Source: Pseudomonas sp. DTU12.3
GTDB lineage: Bacteria > Pseudomonadota > Gammaproteobacteria > Pseudomonadales > Pseudomonadaceae
Assembly (NCBI RefSeq): GCF_004124275.1
Contig: NZ_CP027218.1
Span: 2,793,501 to 2,857,500 of the forward strand
Length of the DNA: 64,000 nt
Direction of reading: 5' to 3'
Part shown: positions 16,759 to 25,192 of the stretch, piece after piece
Numbering within the stretch: position 1 is the first letter of the stretch
Layout: the number at the start of each line of letters is the position of its first letter
The notes under the pieces: model-generated
Databases searched by the model: none
Seen by the model: the letters and a program-made list of their open reading frames with translations, nothing else
Told to the model about the DNA's origin: nothing
Translations under genes and position numbers: made by a program

Positions 16759-17937
16759 TCAGAAGTAGTAGCCGACGTTCACATACAACTGGTTCTCCCA
16801 CTGATCCAGCCCACCCACACCCAGGCTCTGGGTGTAACTGCTGCCACCAATGTACGGATCATTCCGGCCAAACAGCCACTCGGTCGCGACCCACAATTTG
16901 CTCACCGAAAAAGAGCTGCCGAGGATCATTCGCTCTGAGGTCTTGAAGCCGCTGGCGGATTTGTCGAAGGCGCTGTAGTTGGCGTAGAGCTTGACGCCGC
17001 TGACCTGATCGAAGAGGTATTTGCCCACCACGTCATAGCTCAAGTCCGCGACGTACAGATTGCCGCGAGTGGCGACATTGTAAGTGCCGTCGTAACCACC
17101 GAGTGTGACCACTGCATCGCTGCCGGGATTGCGTGGCGACATCTGTTGCCGCGCCGCTTGCAGTTGCACGCCCCACGGGCCGTTTTTGCCCAGATAGTGA
17201 ATGGCCACGGCGTTGCGCCGGCCATCGTTGTTGGTGTCTCGGTTTTGCAGGCTGGAGGTCAGGCCCGAAATGCCGACCTCCGATTTCCACGGGCCCAGAT
17301 CGAGTGCCTTGGCGACGCGCAGCACCACGGTGTTGCGCTCCTGGTTGTCGCTGCCGTCGGCGACATAACTGTCGGCTTCGGAGACGATGCTCGAGTAGCT
17401 GACGCCATTGCTGGTGCCTTTGCCTTGCCATGCCGGGCGCAGGTAGTAACCGGCCTGGACGTTCCAGTCGCCACTTTGCTGGATGTATTTGGCGCCGACC
17501 TGTTGCACGTCTTCCAGGCCGATGACGTTGCCCAGGGTTTCGTAAAAAGTGCTGCCGAAATACGGCTGCAAGCCGAACGGCACGGTGTTCAGGCCGACTT
17601 GCACTTGCTGGTCGGGGTTGAACTTGTAGCCGACCCACGCGAACTTGGCGAACTGGATGTCGCCATAGTTTTTCGTGTACTGGTAAGGGTAGGAGCGACC
17701 GTAAAAACGGTATTGCGCTTCGCCGATCCAGCTGTCGGAATTGTACTTGGCGCTGAGGAATACCGTGTCGAGGCCAAACTTCTGTATGTCACGATCCGGG
17801 TCGAGGTCCCAGCGCGCACGAATGGCGCCGCCCAGATCAAGATTGTCGGTGACCTGCACGGCCATCGCCGGGGCGACAATGCTGCAGGACAGAGCGATGG
17901 CGGTGGTGCGCAAGCGAAAGGAAGCAGAGAAGGACAT
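16759..17937 (-). CDS. Outer-membrane porin
   Basis: 392 aa. The signal peptide ends near APAMA|VQ. The mature protein is rich in alternating aromatic beta-strand patterns (FAKFAWVGYKFN, QVQVGLNTVPFG) and ends in an aromatic (VNVGYYF), the signature for outer-membrane insertion. Overall layout resembles the OprP/carbohydrate porin superfamily of 16-18-stranded barrels. It is divergent from the LysR gene at 18124. Its leader shares a 15-nt sequence with the MFS gene at 20871, which suggests joint control. Substrate unknown. Confidence 0.83.
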   Translation of the reverse strand: MSFSASFRLRTTAIALSCSIVAPAMAVQVTDNLDLGGAIRARWDLDPDRDIQKFGLDTVFLSAKYNSDSWIGEAQYRFYGRSYPYQYTKNYGDIQFAKFAWVGYKFNPDQQVQVGLNTVPFGLQPYFGSTFYETLGNVIGLEDVQQVGAKYIQQSGDWNVQAGYYLRPAWQGKGTSNGVSYSSIVSEADSYVADGSDNQERNTVVLRVAKALDLGPWKSEVGISGLTSSLQNRDTNNDGRRNAVAIHYLGKNGPWGVQLQAARQQMSPRNPGSDAVVTLGGYDGTYNVATRGNLYVADLSYDVVGKYLFDQVSGVKLYANYSAFDKSASGFKTSERMILGSSFSVSKLWVATEWLFGRNDPYIGGSSYTQSLGVGGLDQWENQLYVNVGYYF

Positions 17938-17950
17938 GGAGCGGCTCTCG

Positions 17951-17965
17951 ATTGTTTTTATTAGA
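17951..17965 (-). promoter_or_regulatory. TCTAATAAAAACAAT leader of porin, identical to MFS leader
   Basis: Reading on the minus strand, TCTAATAAAAACAAT lies 14-28 nt before the porin start codon. The identical 15-mer occurs at 20814-20828 before the MFS gene. The AAN-rich tract fits an Hfq/Crc target. Confidence 0.5.
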
Positions 17966-17995
17966 GATGCCGCGCAGTTTTGCTATCCGCCGATT

Positions 17996-18009
17996 GTTGA
18001 ACAAACGAT
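17996..18009. promoter_or_regulatory. Putative LysR operator GTTGAACAAACGAT
   Basis: This 14-mer, whose complement is ATCGTTTGTTCAAC, lies in the gap between the divergent porin and LysR genes. The same 14-mer occurs at 19220-19233 upstream of the AldA-type dehydrogenase. A further ACGAT follows at 18013-18017. Likely binding site of the LysR regulator encoded at 18124. Confidence 0.55.
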
Positions 18010-18123
18010 AAAAACGATGAGCAAACCTGCGTGGGATGCATGTTACTCGCAAATTCCTGTAGGACAGTCCGGCAGGCTCGTGGGATGCTTGGCATCTTGT
18101 CAGTGGTTTTCGAGTGCCTCGAT

Positions 18124-19056
18124 ATGAAACGCAAAATGCCTGGCCTGAACGCGCTCAAAGCGTTCGAAGTGGCCGGCAGCACCGGCAGCTTCACCCGCGC
18201 TGCCGAGTTGCTCAATGTCACCCAAAGTGCGGTCAGTCGGCAGGTGCGGCAACTGGAGGAACAGCTCGGTGAGAGCTTGCTGGAGCGCCGTCATCACCAT
18301 CTGGAACTGACGTCCGCCGGCAAGGTGTTGCTGCGAGCCCTGCACCAGTCTTTCGACAAGATCGAACTGACGGTGCGCAGCATTCAGCAGAAAACTCATT
18401 CCAATCGTTTGCACATCAATGCACCGCCGACCTTCACCAGTCGCTGGTTGATGCCGCGGTTGGGCCGCTTGCGCGAGCGGCATCCGGAGCTGGAATTAAG
18501 CATTACCACGCGCTTGCAGGACAGCCTCGCCGAAACCAACACCCTCGATTGCGCGATCCGTTTCGGCAATGGCGAGTGGGACGGCCTCGACAGTTCGCTG
18601 TTGATTCAGGAGCGGCATATCGCCGTGTGCGCGCCGTCGTTATATGCCCGTGAAGTGGGCGAGCGGGGCGTTGATCTCAACCGCCTGACGCTGCTGCATG
18701 TGCTGGCCAGGGAAGACCAGCGCTATCTGACCTGGAAACACTGGCTCGACGCCGCGCGGATCACCGGTGTGGATACCCAGGGCGGGTATGAGTTCGATCT
18801 GCTGGACCTAGCCATTCAGGCGGCGACCGATGGTCTGGGCATCACCATTGCCGATTGGCATATGGTCGCGGCCGAGCTGGCCAGCGGGCAACTGACGCAA
18901 GTGCTGAATGTGCATGTGGAGGGGCATCAATCGTATTGGCTGGTGACGCGACCGGAGCAGACCGAGATGCCGCAATTACAGGTTTTTTCGCAATGGCTGC
19001 AAGAAGAAATCTGGCTGGCGCAACGCCAGTTAGAGCCCTCGACCGCTGCTATCTGA
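18124..19056 (+). CDS. LysR-family regulator, GcvA-like, divergent from porin
   Basis: 310 aa. Winged-helix segment MPGLNALKAFEVAGSTGSFT to VTQSAVSRQVRQLEEQLG, then an effector domain with PPTFTSRWLMPRLGRL. The start MKRKMPGLN at 18124 is chosen because LysR proteins begin close to this helix; the frame is open upstream. It lies between the porin (divergent) and aldehyde dehydrogenase (same strand). The motif shared by both their promoters makes it the probable activator of the 16.7-25.1 kb set. Confidence 0.88.
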   Translation: MKRKMPGLNALKAFEVAGSTGSFTRAAELLNVTQSAVSRQVRQLEEQLGESLLERRHHHLELTSAGKVLLRALHQSFDKIELTVRSIQQKTHSNRLHINAPPTFTSRWLMPRLGRLRERHPELELSITTRLQDSLAETNTLDCAIRFGNGEWDGLDSSLLIQERHIAVCAPSLYAREVGERGVDLNRLTLLHVLAREDQRYLTWKHWLDAARITGVDTQGGYEFDLLDLAIQAATDGLGITIADWHMVAAELASGQLTQVLNVHVEGHQSYWLVTRPEQTEMPQLQVFSQWLQEEIWLAQRQLEPSTAAI

Positions 19057-19071
19057 ATCACCCTGGATCCC

Positions 19072-19162
19072 CTGTGGGAGCGAGCCTGCTCGCGAAAGCG
19101 GTGTGTCAGTGGACAATGTTGTGTCTGATCCACCGCTTTCGCGAGCAGGCTCGCTCCCACAG
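19072..19162. repeat. REP inverted repeat, family I, near-perfect
   Basis: CTGTGGGAGCGAGCCTGCTC plus GCGAAAGCGGT at the left pairs with ACCGCTTTCGCGAGCAGGCT plus CGCTCCCACAG at the right. This is a long stem of about 30 bp directly after the LysR stop, so it may also terminate transcription. Confidence 0.9.
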
Positions 19163-19219
19163 AGGGAGGGATGTAATTGAGGGTAACCTGCATTTTTCGA
19201 ATGTTTGCCCGCCCGATAA

Positions 19220-19278
19220 ATCGTTTGTTCAACCCGCCATCGATGACAAGACTGGCGGCATTGATAAAAACAAACGAT
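19220..19278. promoter_or_regulatory. Putative LysR operator pair upstream of AldA-type gene
   Basis: ATCGTTTGTTCAAC at 19220-19233 is identical (inverted) to 17996-18009. Its first ten bases are mirrored as AACAAACGAT at 19269-19278, ending just before the start codon. Between them CCGCCA and TGGCGG form a nested inverted repeat. This symmetry fits a LysR tetramer site; the proximal half would overlap the translation start region. Confidence 0.5.
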
Positions 19279-19283
19279 GGGCG

Positions 19284-20714
19284 ATGCACATGCGAATCGA
19301 GCGAAATTTTGTTAACGGCCAATTCATCGAGCCTGCCAGCGCGGCGCTGATCGCGGTCTACAACCCGGCGACCGAAGCGCTGCTCGGCCACGTCTCGGGT
19401 GCCACCGTCGAAGAAGCCACTGCGGCGGTCGACGCGGCGGCAACGGCGCAAAAGGTCTGGGGCAAACTCACCAGCATCGAACGCGCCGAACACCTGCGAA
19501 CTTTCGCCACTGCCCTTGAAGACTGCGCCGAAGCCATCGGCACAGCGCTGGCCGCCGAGTCAGGAAAAAGCGTCAGCGACGCCAGTAACGAAGCGCGTTA
19601 CGCCGCGCAGATCACCCGCTATCACGCCGAATGGGCGCGGCGCATCGAAGGCGAGATCATCCCCAGCGATAGCCCTGACGAAAACCTGTTCCTGCACCGC
19701 GAACCGATCGGCGTGGTGGCGTGCCTGATCCCGTTCAACTACCCGGTTTACACGTTGCTGCGCAAAATCGCCCCGGCGCTGATTGCCGGCAACACTGTGG
19801 TGGTGCGCCCGAGCAACAACACACCGACCTCGGCATTCGAGATCGCCAAAGCCGTGCAGCAGTCGGGCATGCCGGCCGGTGTGATCAATATCCTGACGAT
19901 GGATCACGCCACGGCAGCAGCGGTTTGCACTCATAAAGCGGTGGGCCTGATTACCCTGACCGGCAGCGTCAACGCCGGGCGCATCGTCCTCGATTACTGC
20001 AAAACCAACATCGCCAAGCCGTCGCTGGAACTGGGCGGCAAGACCCCGGCGATCATCGAAGCAGATGCCGATCTGGAAGCGGCCGCTACCGCGGTCATCG
20101 CCTCGAAAACTACCCACTGCGGGCAGTTGTGCACGGCGGTCGAACGTGTCTACGTGCAGGAAAGCGTCTACGACAAATTCCTCGCGCTGCTCAAGGCGAA
20201 AATTGCCGAAGTGAAGTTCGGCGACCGTGCCACTGATGCGAGTCTGATGGGGCCGCTGGTCAACGCCAGTTCGCAGAAGAATATTCACGCCATGGTCGAG
20301 CGCGCCATTGCTGACGGCGCGACCCTCGAAAGCGGCGGCGTATTGCCACAAGGCGCCGGGCATTTCTATCCGCCGACGCTGCTCAGTGGCTGCCGGCAGG
20401 ACATGGAAATCGTCCAGGAAGAGATCTTCGGCCCGGTGCTGCCAGTGCTCAAGTACCGCGACATCGACGAAGCGCTGGCGATGGCCAACGATCACCAGTT
20501 CGGCCTGTCATCGGTGCTCTACACCGAGAACTACCGCACCGCGCAGAAAGTCGCCAATGCCATCGAAGCCGGCGAGTTGTATGTCAATCGCACCCCGGCC
20601 GACCCGTATCAGGGTTACCACGCCGGCTGGAAACGCTCCGGCCTGGGCGGCGATGACGGCAAGCACGGCATGCTCGAATTCACCCAGACCCGACTTGTGG
20701 TCATGAAGTACTAG
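19284..20714 (+). CDS. Aldehyde dehydrogenase, AldA (lactaldehyde/glycolaldehyde) type
   Basis: 476 aa. Catalytic Cys in HCGQLCTAVERVYV, Glu in LELGGKTPAI. The C-terminal stretch YQGYHAGWKRSGLGGDDGKH followed by GMLEF closely follows the pattern of E. coli AldA, which oxidises L-lactaldehyde and glycolaldehyde from deoxy-sugar and sugar-acid breakdown. ATGs at 19284 and 19290 are both possible; the long open frame upstream crosses a REP element and operator and is not coding. First gene of the AldA-MFS-MR/MLE-GMC series. Confidence 0.88.
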   Translation: MHMRIERNFVNGQFIEPASAALIAVYNPATEALLGHVSGATVEEATAAVDAAATAQKVWGKLTSIERAEHLRTFATALEDCAEAIGTALAAESGKSVSDASNEARYAAQITRYHAEWARRIEGEIIPSDSPDENLFLHREPIGVVACLIPFNYPVYTLLRKIAPALIAGNTVVVRPSNNTPTSAFEIAKAVQQSGMPAGVINILTMDHATAAAVCTHKAVGLITLTGSVNAGRIVLDYCKTNIAKPSLELGGKTPAIIEADADLEAAATAVIASKTTHCGQLCTAVERVYVQESVYDKFLALLKAKIAEVKFGDRATDASLMGPLVNASSQKNIHAMVERAIADGATLESGGVLPQGAGHFYPPTLLSGCRQDMEIVQEEIFGPVLPVLKYRDIDEALAMANDHQFGLSSVLYTENYRTAQKVANAIEAGELYVNRTPADPYQGYHAGWKRSGLGGDDGKHGMLEFTQTRLVVMKY

Positions 20715-20719
20715 AAAGG

Positions 20720-20806
20720 CAGCTGCTGGCTGTGAGCTTCAAGCTGCAAGTAAGGGCAAACGGTGGCGGGCTTCGGCTTGCCGCGCGTAGCTTGAAGCTC
20801 GCAGCT
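20720..20806. repeat. Inverted repeat with GAGCTTCAAGCT arms
   Basis: CTGTGAGCTTCAAGCTGCAA and TAGCTTGAAGCTCGCAGCTG form inverted arms about 30 bp apart in the dehydrogenase-MFS gap. It is a dispersed-type pseudomonad repeat, different from the two REP families. Confidence 0.65.
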
Positions 20807-20813
20807 GATTTTA

Positions 20814-20828
20814 TCTAATAAAAACAAT
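20814..20828 (+). promoter_or_regulatory. TCTAATAAAAACAAT leader of MFS gene
   Basis: Identical to the porin leader at 17951-17965, here 43-57 nt before the MFS start. It is followed by a GC-rich hairpin, GGGCGCCCGG-ACA-CCGGGCCGCC (about 20836-20859), which lies between it and the start codon and could affect translation. Confidence 0.45.
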
Positions 20829-20870
20829 TATCAGGGGCGCCCGGACACCGGGCCGCCCGAGGTCACTTCA

Positions 20871-22190
20871 ATGTCCAAGCATGCATCCTCTGCTGCCGCT
20901 GTTCAGGGTTCCGATTCGGCTGTGAGAAGCCAGAGCGACAAGGGAAGTCGCTATGTCCAATTGATGTTGCTGGTGCTCGCCGCTGGCGCGATCTACCCGA
21001 TTCTCTATCTTCGCCAGGTCTATCAGACGACCATGCTCGAAGTGTTCCAGATCAACCACAGCGAGTTGGGTTATCTGTATTCGATGCTGGGCACGATCTT
21101 CCTGCTCAGTTATTTGCCAAGCGGTTGGCTGGCCGATCGCATTGCACCGCGCTTTCTGATTTTCTTCTCATTAGTGGCTACCGGAGTCTTGGGCCTTTGG
21201 TACTCGACCGCGCCGTCGATGACCGGGTTGATGATCATTTTTGGCTGCTGGGGCCTGACCACCGGTTTGACCTTCTGGGCCTCGGTACTCAAACGCGTGA
21301 AGATGATTGCGCATCACACCGAACAGGGGCGTTTTTTCGGCATCCTCGACGGTGGACGCGGATTGGTCGAAGCCTTGCTCGCGACCGTTGCACTGGGTCT
21401 GTTTGCCTTCGCCACCGAAACCCGTGGCGAGTCCACTGCCGAAGGTTTCAAGCATGTGGTCTATCTCTACGCCTTCACCTGTATCGCCATCGGCTGTGTG
21501 CTGGTGCTGATCAAGGATCCGAAGTCGATGGAAGAAACGCCGGCGGTGGAGAAGGGCAAGTTCAATCTGCTCAGCGACCTCACCACGTTGGTGAAAATTC
21601 CCGAGCTGTGGCTGGTCACCGCCATCGTGTTCTGCGGATACCACATCTTCTGGGCCACCTACAGTTTCTCCGACTACCTGCAAGGCAGCGGCATGACGGC
21701 GGTCATGGCCGGCACCATCACCACGATCAAACTGTGGATGCGTCCGATCGGTGGCATTGGCGGCGGCTGGCTGGGTGACAAGTTCTCCAATATTTCGGTG
21801 CTGATCGTCGCTCTGCTGTTGGCGAGTCTGGCCATCGTCGGGCTGATCGTGTTCCCGGGACTCAACAGCATGGGGCTGCTGATCGCTACGGTGATTTTCA
21901 TCGGCCTGATGACTTATGCGATTCGCGGTCTGTACTGGGCGATTCTCGACAGTTGCAGCATTCCGCTGCGCATCACCGGCCTGGCTATCGGGATCGTCTC
22001 GGTGGTCGGCTACATGCCGGATGCCTTTATCCCGCTGATCAACGGCTACCTCACCGAACATTTCCCCGGTGCCCTCGGCTACAAGCTGTACATCGGCTAC
22101 ATCGCCACTATCGGTCTGGTCGGCATGCTCGCTGCTGTGGCCTTGCGTGCCCGAATCAATCGTCAATCTTCGAAAAAAGCAGGAGCCTGA
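20871..22190 (+). CDS. MFS transporter
   Basis: 439 aa, twelve hydrophobic segments. Motif-A-like loop LPSGWLADRIAPRFLIF follows TM2, and the central loop KDPKSMEETPAVEKGKFNLL separates the halves. Resembles MFS carriers for sugar acids or related anions, such as the YihN-like group. It ends 1 bp before the enolase-superfamily gene, so the two are translationally coupled, which indicates that it imports that enzyme's substrate or precursor. Confidence 0.83.
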   Translation: MSKHASSAAAVQGSDSAVRSQSDKGSRYVQLMLLVLAAGAIYPILYLRQVYQTTMLEVFQINHSELGYLYSMLGTIFLLSYLPSGWLADRIAPRFLIFFSLVATGVLGLWYSTAPSMTGLMIIFGCWGLTTGLTFWASVLKRVKMIAHHTEQGRFFGILDGGRGLVEALLATVALGLFAFATETRGESTAEGFKHVVYLYAFTCIAIGCVLVLIKDPKSMEETPAVEKGKFNLLSDLTTLVKIPELWLVTAIVFCGYHIFWATYSFSDYLQGSGMTAVMAGTITTIKLWMRPIGGIGGGWLGDKFSNISVLIVALLLASLAIVGLIVFPGLNSMGLLIATVIFIGLMTYAIRGLYWAILDSCSIPLRITGLAIGIVSVVGYMPDAFIPLINGYLTEHFPGALGYKLYIGYIATIGLVGMLAAVALRARINRQSSKKAGA

Positions 22191-22191
22191 G

Positions 22192-23409
22192 ATGAAAATC
22201 ATCGCCCTTGAAACCCATATCGTTGCCGTACCGCCACCGCACATCGGCGGCATGTACTGGCTGTTCGTCAAGCTCAAGACCGATTGCGGGATCGAGGGTG
22301 TCGGCGAGATCTACGCCGCGACCTTTGGCCCGAAAGCGATGTTGCCGATCATCGAAGACGTGTTCGAGCGCTATCTGCTCAATCACGACCCGCACCACAT
22401 CGAACGCTTCTTCCGCCAGGCCTATTCCAGCGGATTCACTCAGCGTCCCGACCTGACCATGATGGGCGTGGTCAGCGGCCTGGAGATGGCCTGCTGGGAC
22501 ATCATCGGCAAAGCGGCGAACAAGCCGGTCTACGAATTGCTCGGTGGCAAGGTCAACGAACGCCTGCGCTCCTACACGTATCTGTACCCGGTCAACAGCC
22601 GTGGCGAGTACGACTACGACGACCCCGATCTGGCCGCCGAATGCGCCATCGACAACATGAACAAAGGTTTCACCGCAGTGAAGTTCGACCCGGCCGGGCC
22701 GTACACCGCGTACTCCGGGCACCAGATTTCGCTGGAAGTGCTGGAGCGCTGTGAGACCTTCTGCCGCAAGATCCGCGAAGCGGTAGGCGACAAGTGCGAC
22801 CTGCTGTTCGGCACTCACGGGCAGATGGTGCCGTCGTCGGCGATTCGTCTGGCCAAGCGCCTGGAAAAATACGATCCGCTGTGGTTTGAGGAACCAGTGC
22901 CGCCGGGGCAGGAAGAGGCCATGGCGCAAGTTGCGGCCAAGACCAGCATCCCGATTGCCACCGGCGAACGCCTGACCACCAAATACGAATTTTTCAAGCT
23001 GTTGCAGGCCGGCGGCGCGTCGATCCTGCAGATGAACGTGGCGCGCTGCGGCGGCCTGCTCGAAGCCAAGAAAATCGCCAGCATGGCTGAAGCCTACTAC
23101 GCGCAGATCGCCCCGCATTTGTACAACGGGCCGATTGGCGCAGCGGCGAGTTTCCAGTTGGCAACCTGCACACCGAACTTCCTGATTCAGGAAAGTATCG
23201 AGACCTGGGGCGGCTTCCACGCCGAAGTACTGACCAAGCCATTGCAGTGGGAAGACGGCTACATCATTCCGTCCACCGAGCCGGGCCTGGGCGTCGAGCT
23301 GAACATGGACGTGGTGCGCAGGCATTCGCCGTATACCGGCGAGCGGTTGCATTTGCAGATGGCGCCGAGCCCGGCTGACGTCAAAGACACCTCGCCGGCT
23401 CGCGGCTGA
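22192..23409 (+). CDS. Mandelate racemase/muconate lactonizing (enolase superfamily) enzyme
   Basis: 405 aa; probably a sugar-acid dehydratase. The capping domain is residues 1-125, the barrel follows. Catalytic Lys in TAVKFDPAG; second metal ligand Glu in LWFEEP; third in ATGERL; end-of-barrel motif PHLYNGPIGAAASFQ. At the first metal-ligand position, usually Asp in D-x-(N/H), the sequence reads FGTHGQ, so Gly replaces Asp. This is either a subgroup feature or altered chemistry. RBS AGGAGCCTGAG. Coupled to the MFS gene; a GMC oxidoreductase follows. Reaction not assigned. Confidence 0.85.
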   Translation: MKIIALETHIVAVPPPHIGGMYWLFVKLKTDCGIEGVGEIYAATFGPKAMLPIIEDVFERYLLNHDPHHIERFFRQAYSSGFTQRPDLTMMGVVSGLEMACWDIIGKAANKPVYELLGGKVNERLRSYTYLYPVNSRGEYDYDDPDLAAECAIDNMNKGFTAVKFDPAGPYTAYSGHQISLEVLERCETFCRKIREAVGDKCDLLFGTHGQMVPSSAIRLAKRLEKYDPLWFEEPVPPGQEEAMAQVAAKTSIPIATGERLTTKYEFFKLLQAGGASILQMNVARCGGLLEAKKIASMAEAYYAQIAPHLYNGPIGAAASFQLATCTPNFLIQESIETWGGFHAEVLTKPLQWEDGYIIPSTEPGLGVELNMDVVRRHSPYTGERLHLQMAPSPADVKDTSPARG

Positions 23410-23477
23410 CACAGCTTTTGATTGCTGAGCCCCCTGTGGGAGCGAATTTTGTACAACGACTTACGCGGTAACCGTGC

Positions 23478-25091
23478 ATGACATACGACTACATCATCGC
23501 TGGCGCAGGCGCCGCTGGCTGCGTGCTGGCCAACCGGCTCTCGGCGTCGGGCAAACACACCGTGCTGTTGCTGGAAGCGGGCGGCAAAGACAGTTCGCTG
23601 TGGTTCAAGATCCCGGTCGGTTTCGCCAAAATGTATTACAACCCGACCTTCAACTGGATGTATTACAGCCAGCCACAAAAGCAGTTGGGCAACCGCGAGA
23701 TCTACGCCCCGCGCGGCAAGGTGCAGGGCGGTTCCGGTTCGATCAACGCCATGATCTACGTGCGCGGCCAGGCTCATGACTTTGATGATTGGGCCGCCAA
23801 TGGCAACGATGGCTGGGGCTTCAAGGATGTGTTGCCGTACTTCCGCACACTGGAAAACCATCCGTTGGGTGACAGCGAATATCATGGTGGCAGCGGCCCG
23901 ATCAGTATTACGCCGATGAAGGGCCAGACGCATCCGATCTGCGATGTGTTTCTTGAGGGCTGCTCGGAACTCGGCTATCCGCGCAGTGAAGATTTCAACG
24001 GGGCAAAGTTCGAAGGGGCGGGTCTCTACGACGTCAACACCAAAAACGGTCAGCGCTGCTCCAGCAGCTTCGCGCATCTGCATCCGGCTCTGAAACGACC
24101 GAACCTGACCGTCGAGCATTTCGCGCTGGTGGATCGGGTGTTGTTTGATGACACGCAACAACGTGCGACCGGAATCTCCATTACTCAGCATGGCGTGATA
24201 CGAACCTTCACCGCACGCAAGGAAGTGATCTTGTGCGCTGGCGCGGTCGACACACCGAAGATCTTGCAATTGTCCGGCGTGGCCGATAGCGGCTTGCTGG
24301 CCCGGCATGGCATTCCTCTGGTCAAGCACCTGCCGGCAGTAGGGCAGAACCTGCAGGATCACCTGTGCGCCAGCTATTACTACAAGGCCAATATCCCGAC
24401 GCTCAATGATGAACTGAGTTCGCTGTTCGGTCAGTTCAAGCTAGGCGTGAAATACCTGCTGACACGCAAGGGCGCCCTGGCCATGAGTGTGAATCAGGCC
24501 GGCGGTTTTTTCCGTGGTGACGCGCAACAGAATCACCCGAACCTGCAACTGTATTTCAACCCGCTGTCGTACCAGATTCCGAAGAACAACAGGGCCAGCC
24601 TCAAGCCCGAGCCGTATTCCGGCTTCCTGCTGTGCTTCAACCCGTGCCGGCCGACCAGTCGTGGGCATATCGAGATCGCCTCGAAAAATCCCCGGGATGC
24701 AGCGTTGATCGATCCGAACTACCTGAGCACGCAAAAGGACATCGACGAGGTCATTCAGGGTAGCCGTCTTATGCGCAAGATCATGAACGCCCCGGCGCTC
24801 AAGAGCATCACGGTAGATGAAGTTTTACCGGGGCCAGCGGTGGAAACTGACGAGCAGATGTTGCAGTACTTCCGCGATAACTGTGGCTCGATCTATCACT
24901 TGTGCGGGTCGTGTGCGATGGGCGCTGACGAGCAGACGTCGGTGGTCGACAAGCGGCTGAAGGTCCACGGTTTCGACGGGTTGCGGATTGTTGATGCGTC
25001 GATTTTTCCGAATGTAACCTCGGGCAATACTCACGCAGCGGTGTTGATGGTGGCGGAGAAGGGCGCGGATCTGATTTTGCAGGATGCGTAA
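23478..25091 (+). CDS. GMC-family FAD oxidoreductase (choline dehydrogenase-like)
   Basis: 537 aa. The N-terminal dinucleotide motif is YIIAGAGAAGCVLANRL, GMC signature 1 is RGKVQGGSGSINAMIYVRG, signature 2 GAVDTPKILQLSGV. Active-site histidines are in SIYHLCGSCAMG and SGNTHAAVLM. The family oxidises alcohols or sugars with FAD. It is the last gene of the AldA-MFS-MR/MLE-GMC set, 68 bp downstream, where a REP half-arm (TGTGGGAGCGAATTTT) lies. It could generate the sugar acid or aldehyde used by its neighbours (inference). Confidence 0.92.
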   Translation: MTYDYIIAGAGAAGCVLANRLSASGKHTVLLLEAGGKDSSLWFKIPVGFAKMYYNPTFNWMYYSQPQKQLGNREIYAPRGKVQGGSGSINAMIYVRGQAHDFDDWAANGNDGWGFKDVLPYFRTLENHPLGDSEYHGGSGPISITPMKGQTHPICDVFLEGCSELGYPRSEDFNGAKFEGAGLYDVNTKNGQRCSSSFAHLHPALKRPNLTVEHFALVDRVLFDDTQQRATGISITQHGVIRTFTARKEVILCAGAVDTPKILQLSGVADSGLLARHGIPLVKHLPAVGQNLQDHLCASYYYKANIPTLNDELSSLFGQFKLGVKYLLTRKGALAMSVNQAGGFFRGDAQQNHPNLQLYFNPLSYQIPKNNRASLKPEPYSGFLLCFNPCRPTSRGHIEIASKNPRDAALIDPNYLSTQKDIDEVIQGSRLMRKIMNAPALKSITVDEVLPGPAVETDEQMLQYFRDNCGSIYHLCGSCAMGADEQTSVVDKRLKVHGFDGLRIVDASIFPNVTSGNTHAAVLMVAEKGADLILQDA

Positions 25092-25192
25092 TGAGTGGTG
25101 ACAGTTGCGCGCGAGGGTTTTCAGCCGTGTGCACTAGGCTTTTGAGGGCGGTCGATAGTCAGATCGGCCGGTCTTTCAAGGAGCCTCGGATC

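Noticed and set aside
18855..19283. 5' extension of the AldA-type gene into the LysR gene
   Set aside because: It crosses the LysR coding end, a REP element and the operator pair; the dehydrogenase family starts at about 19284.
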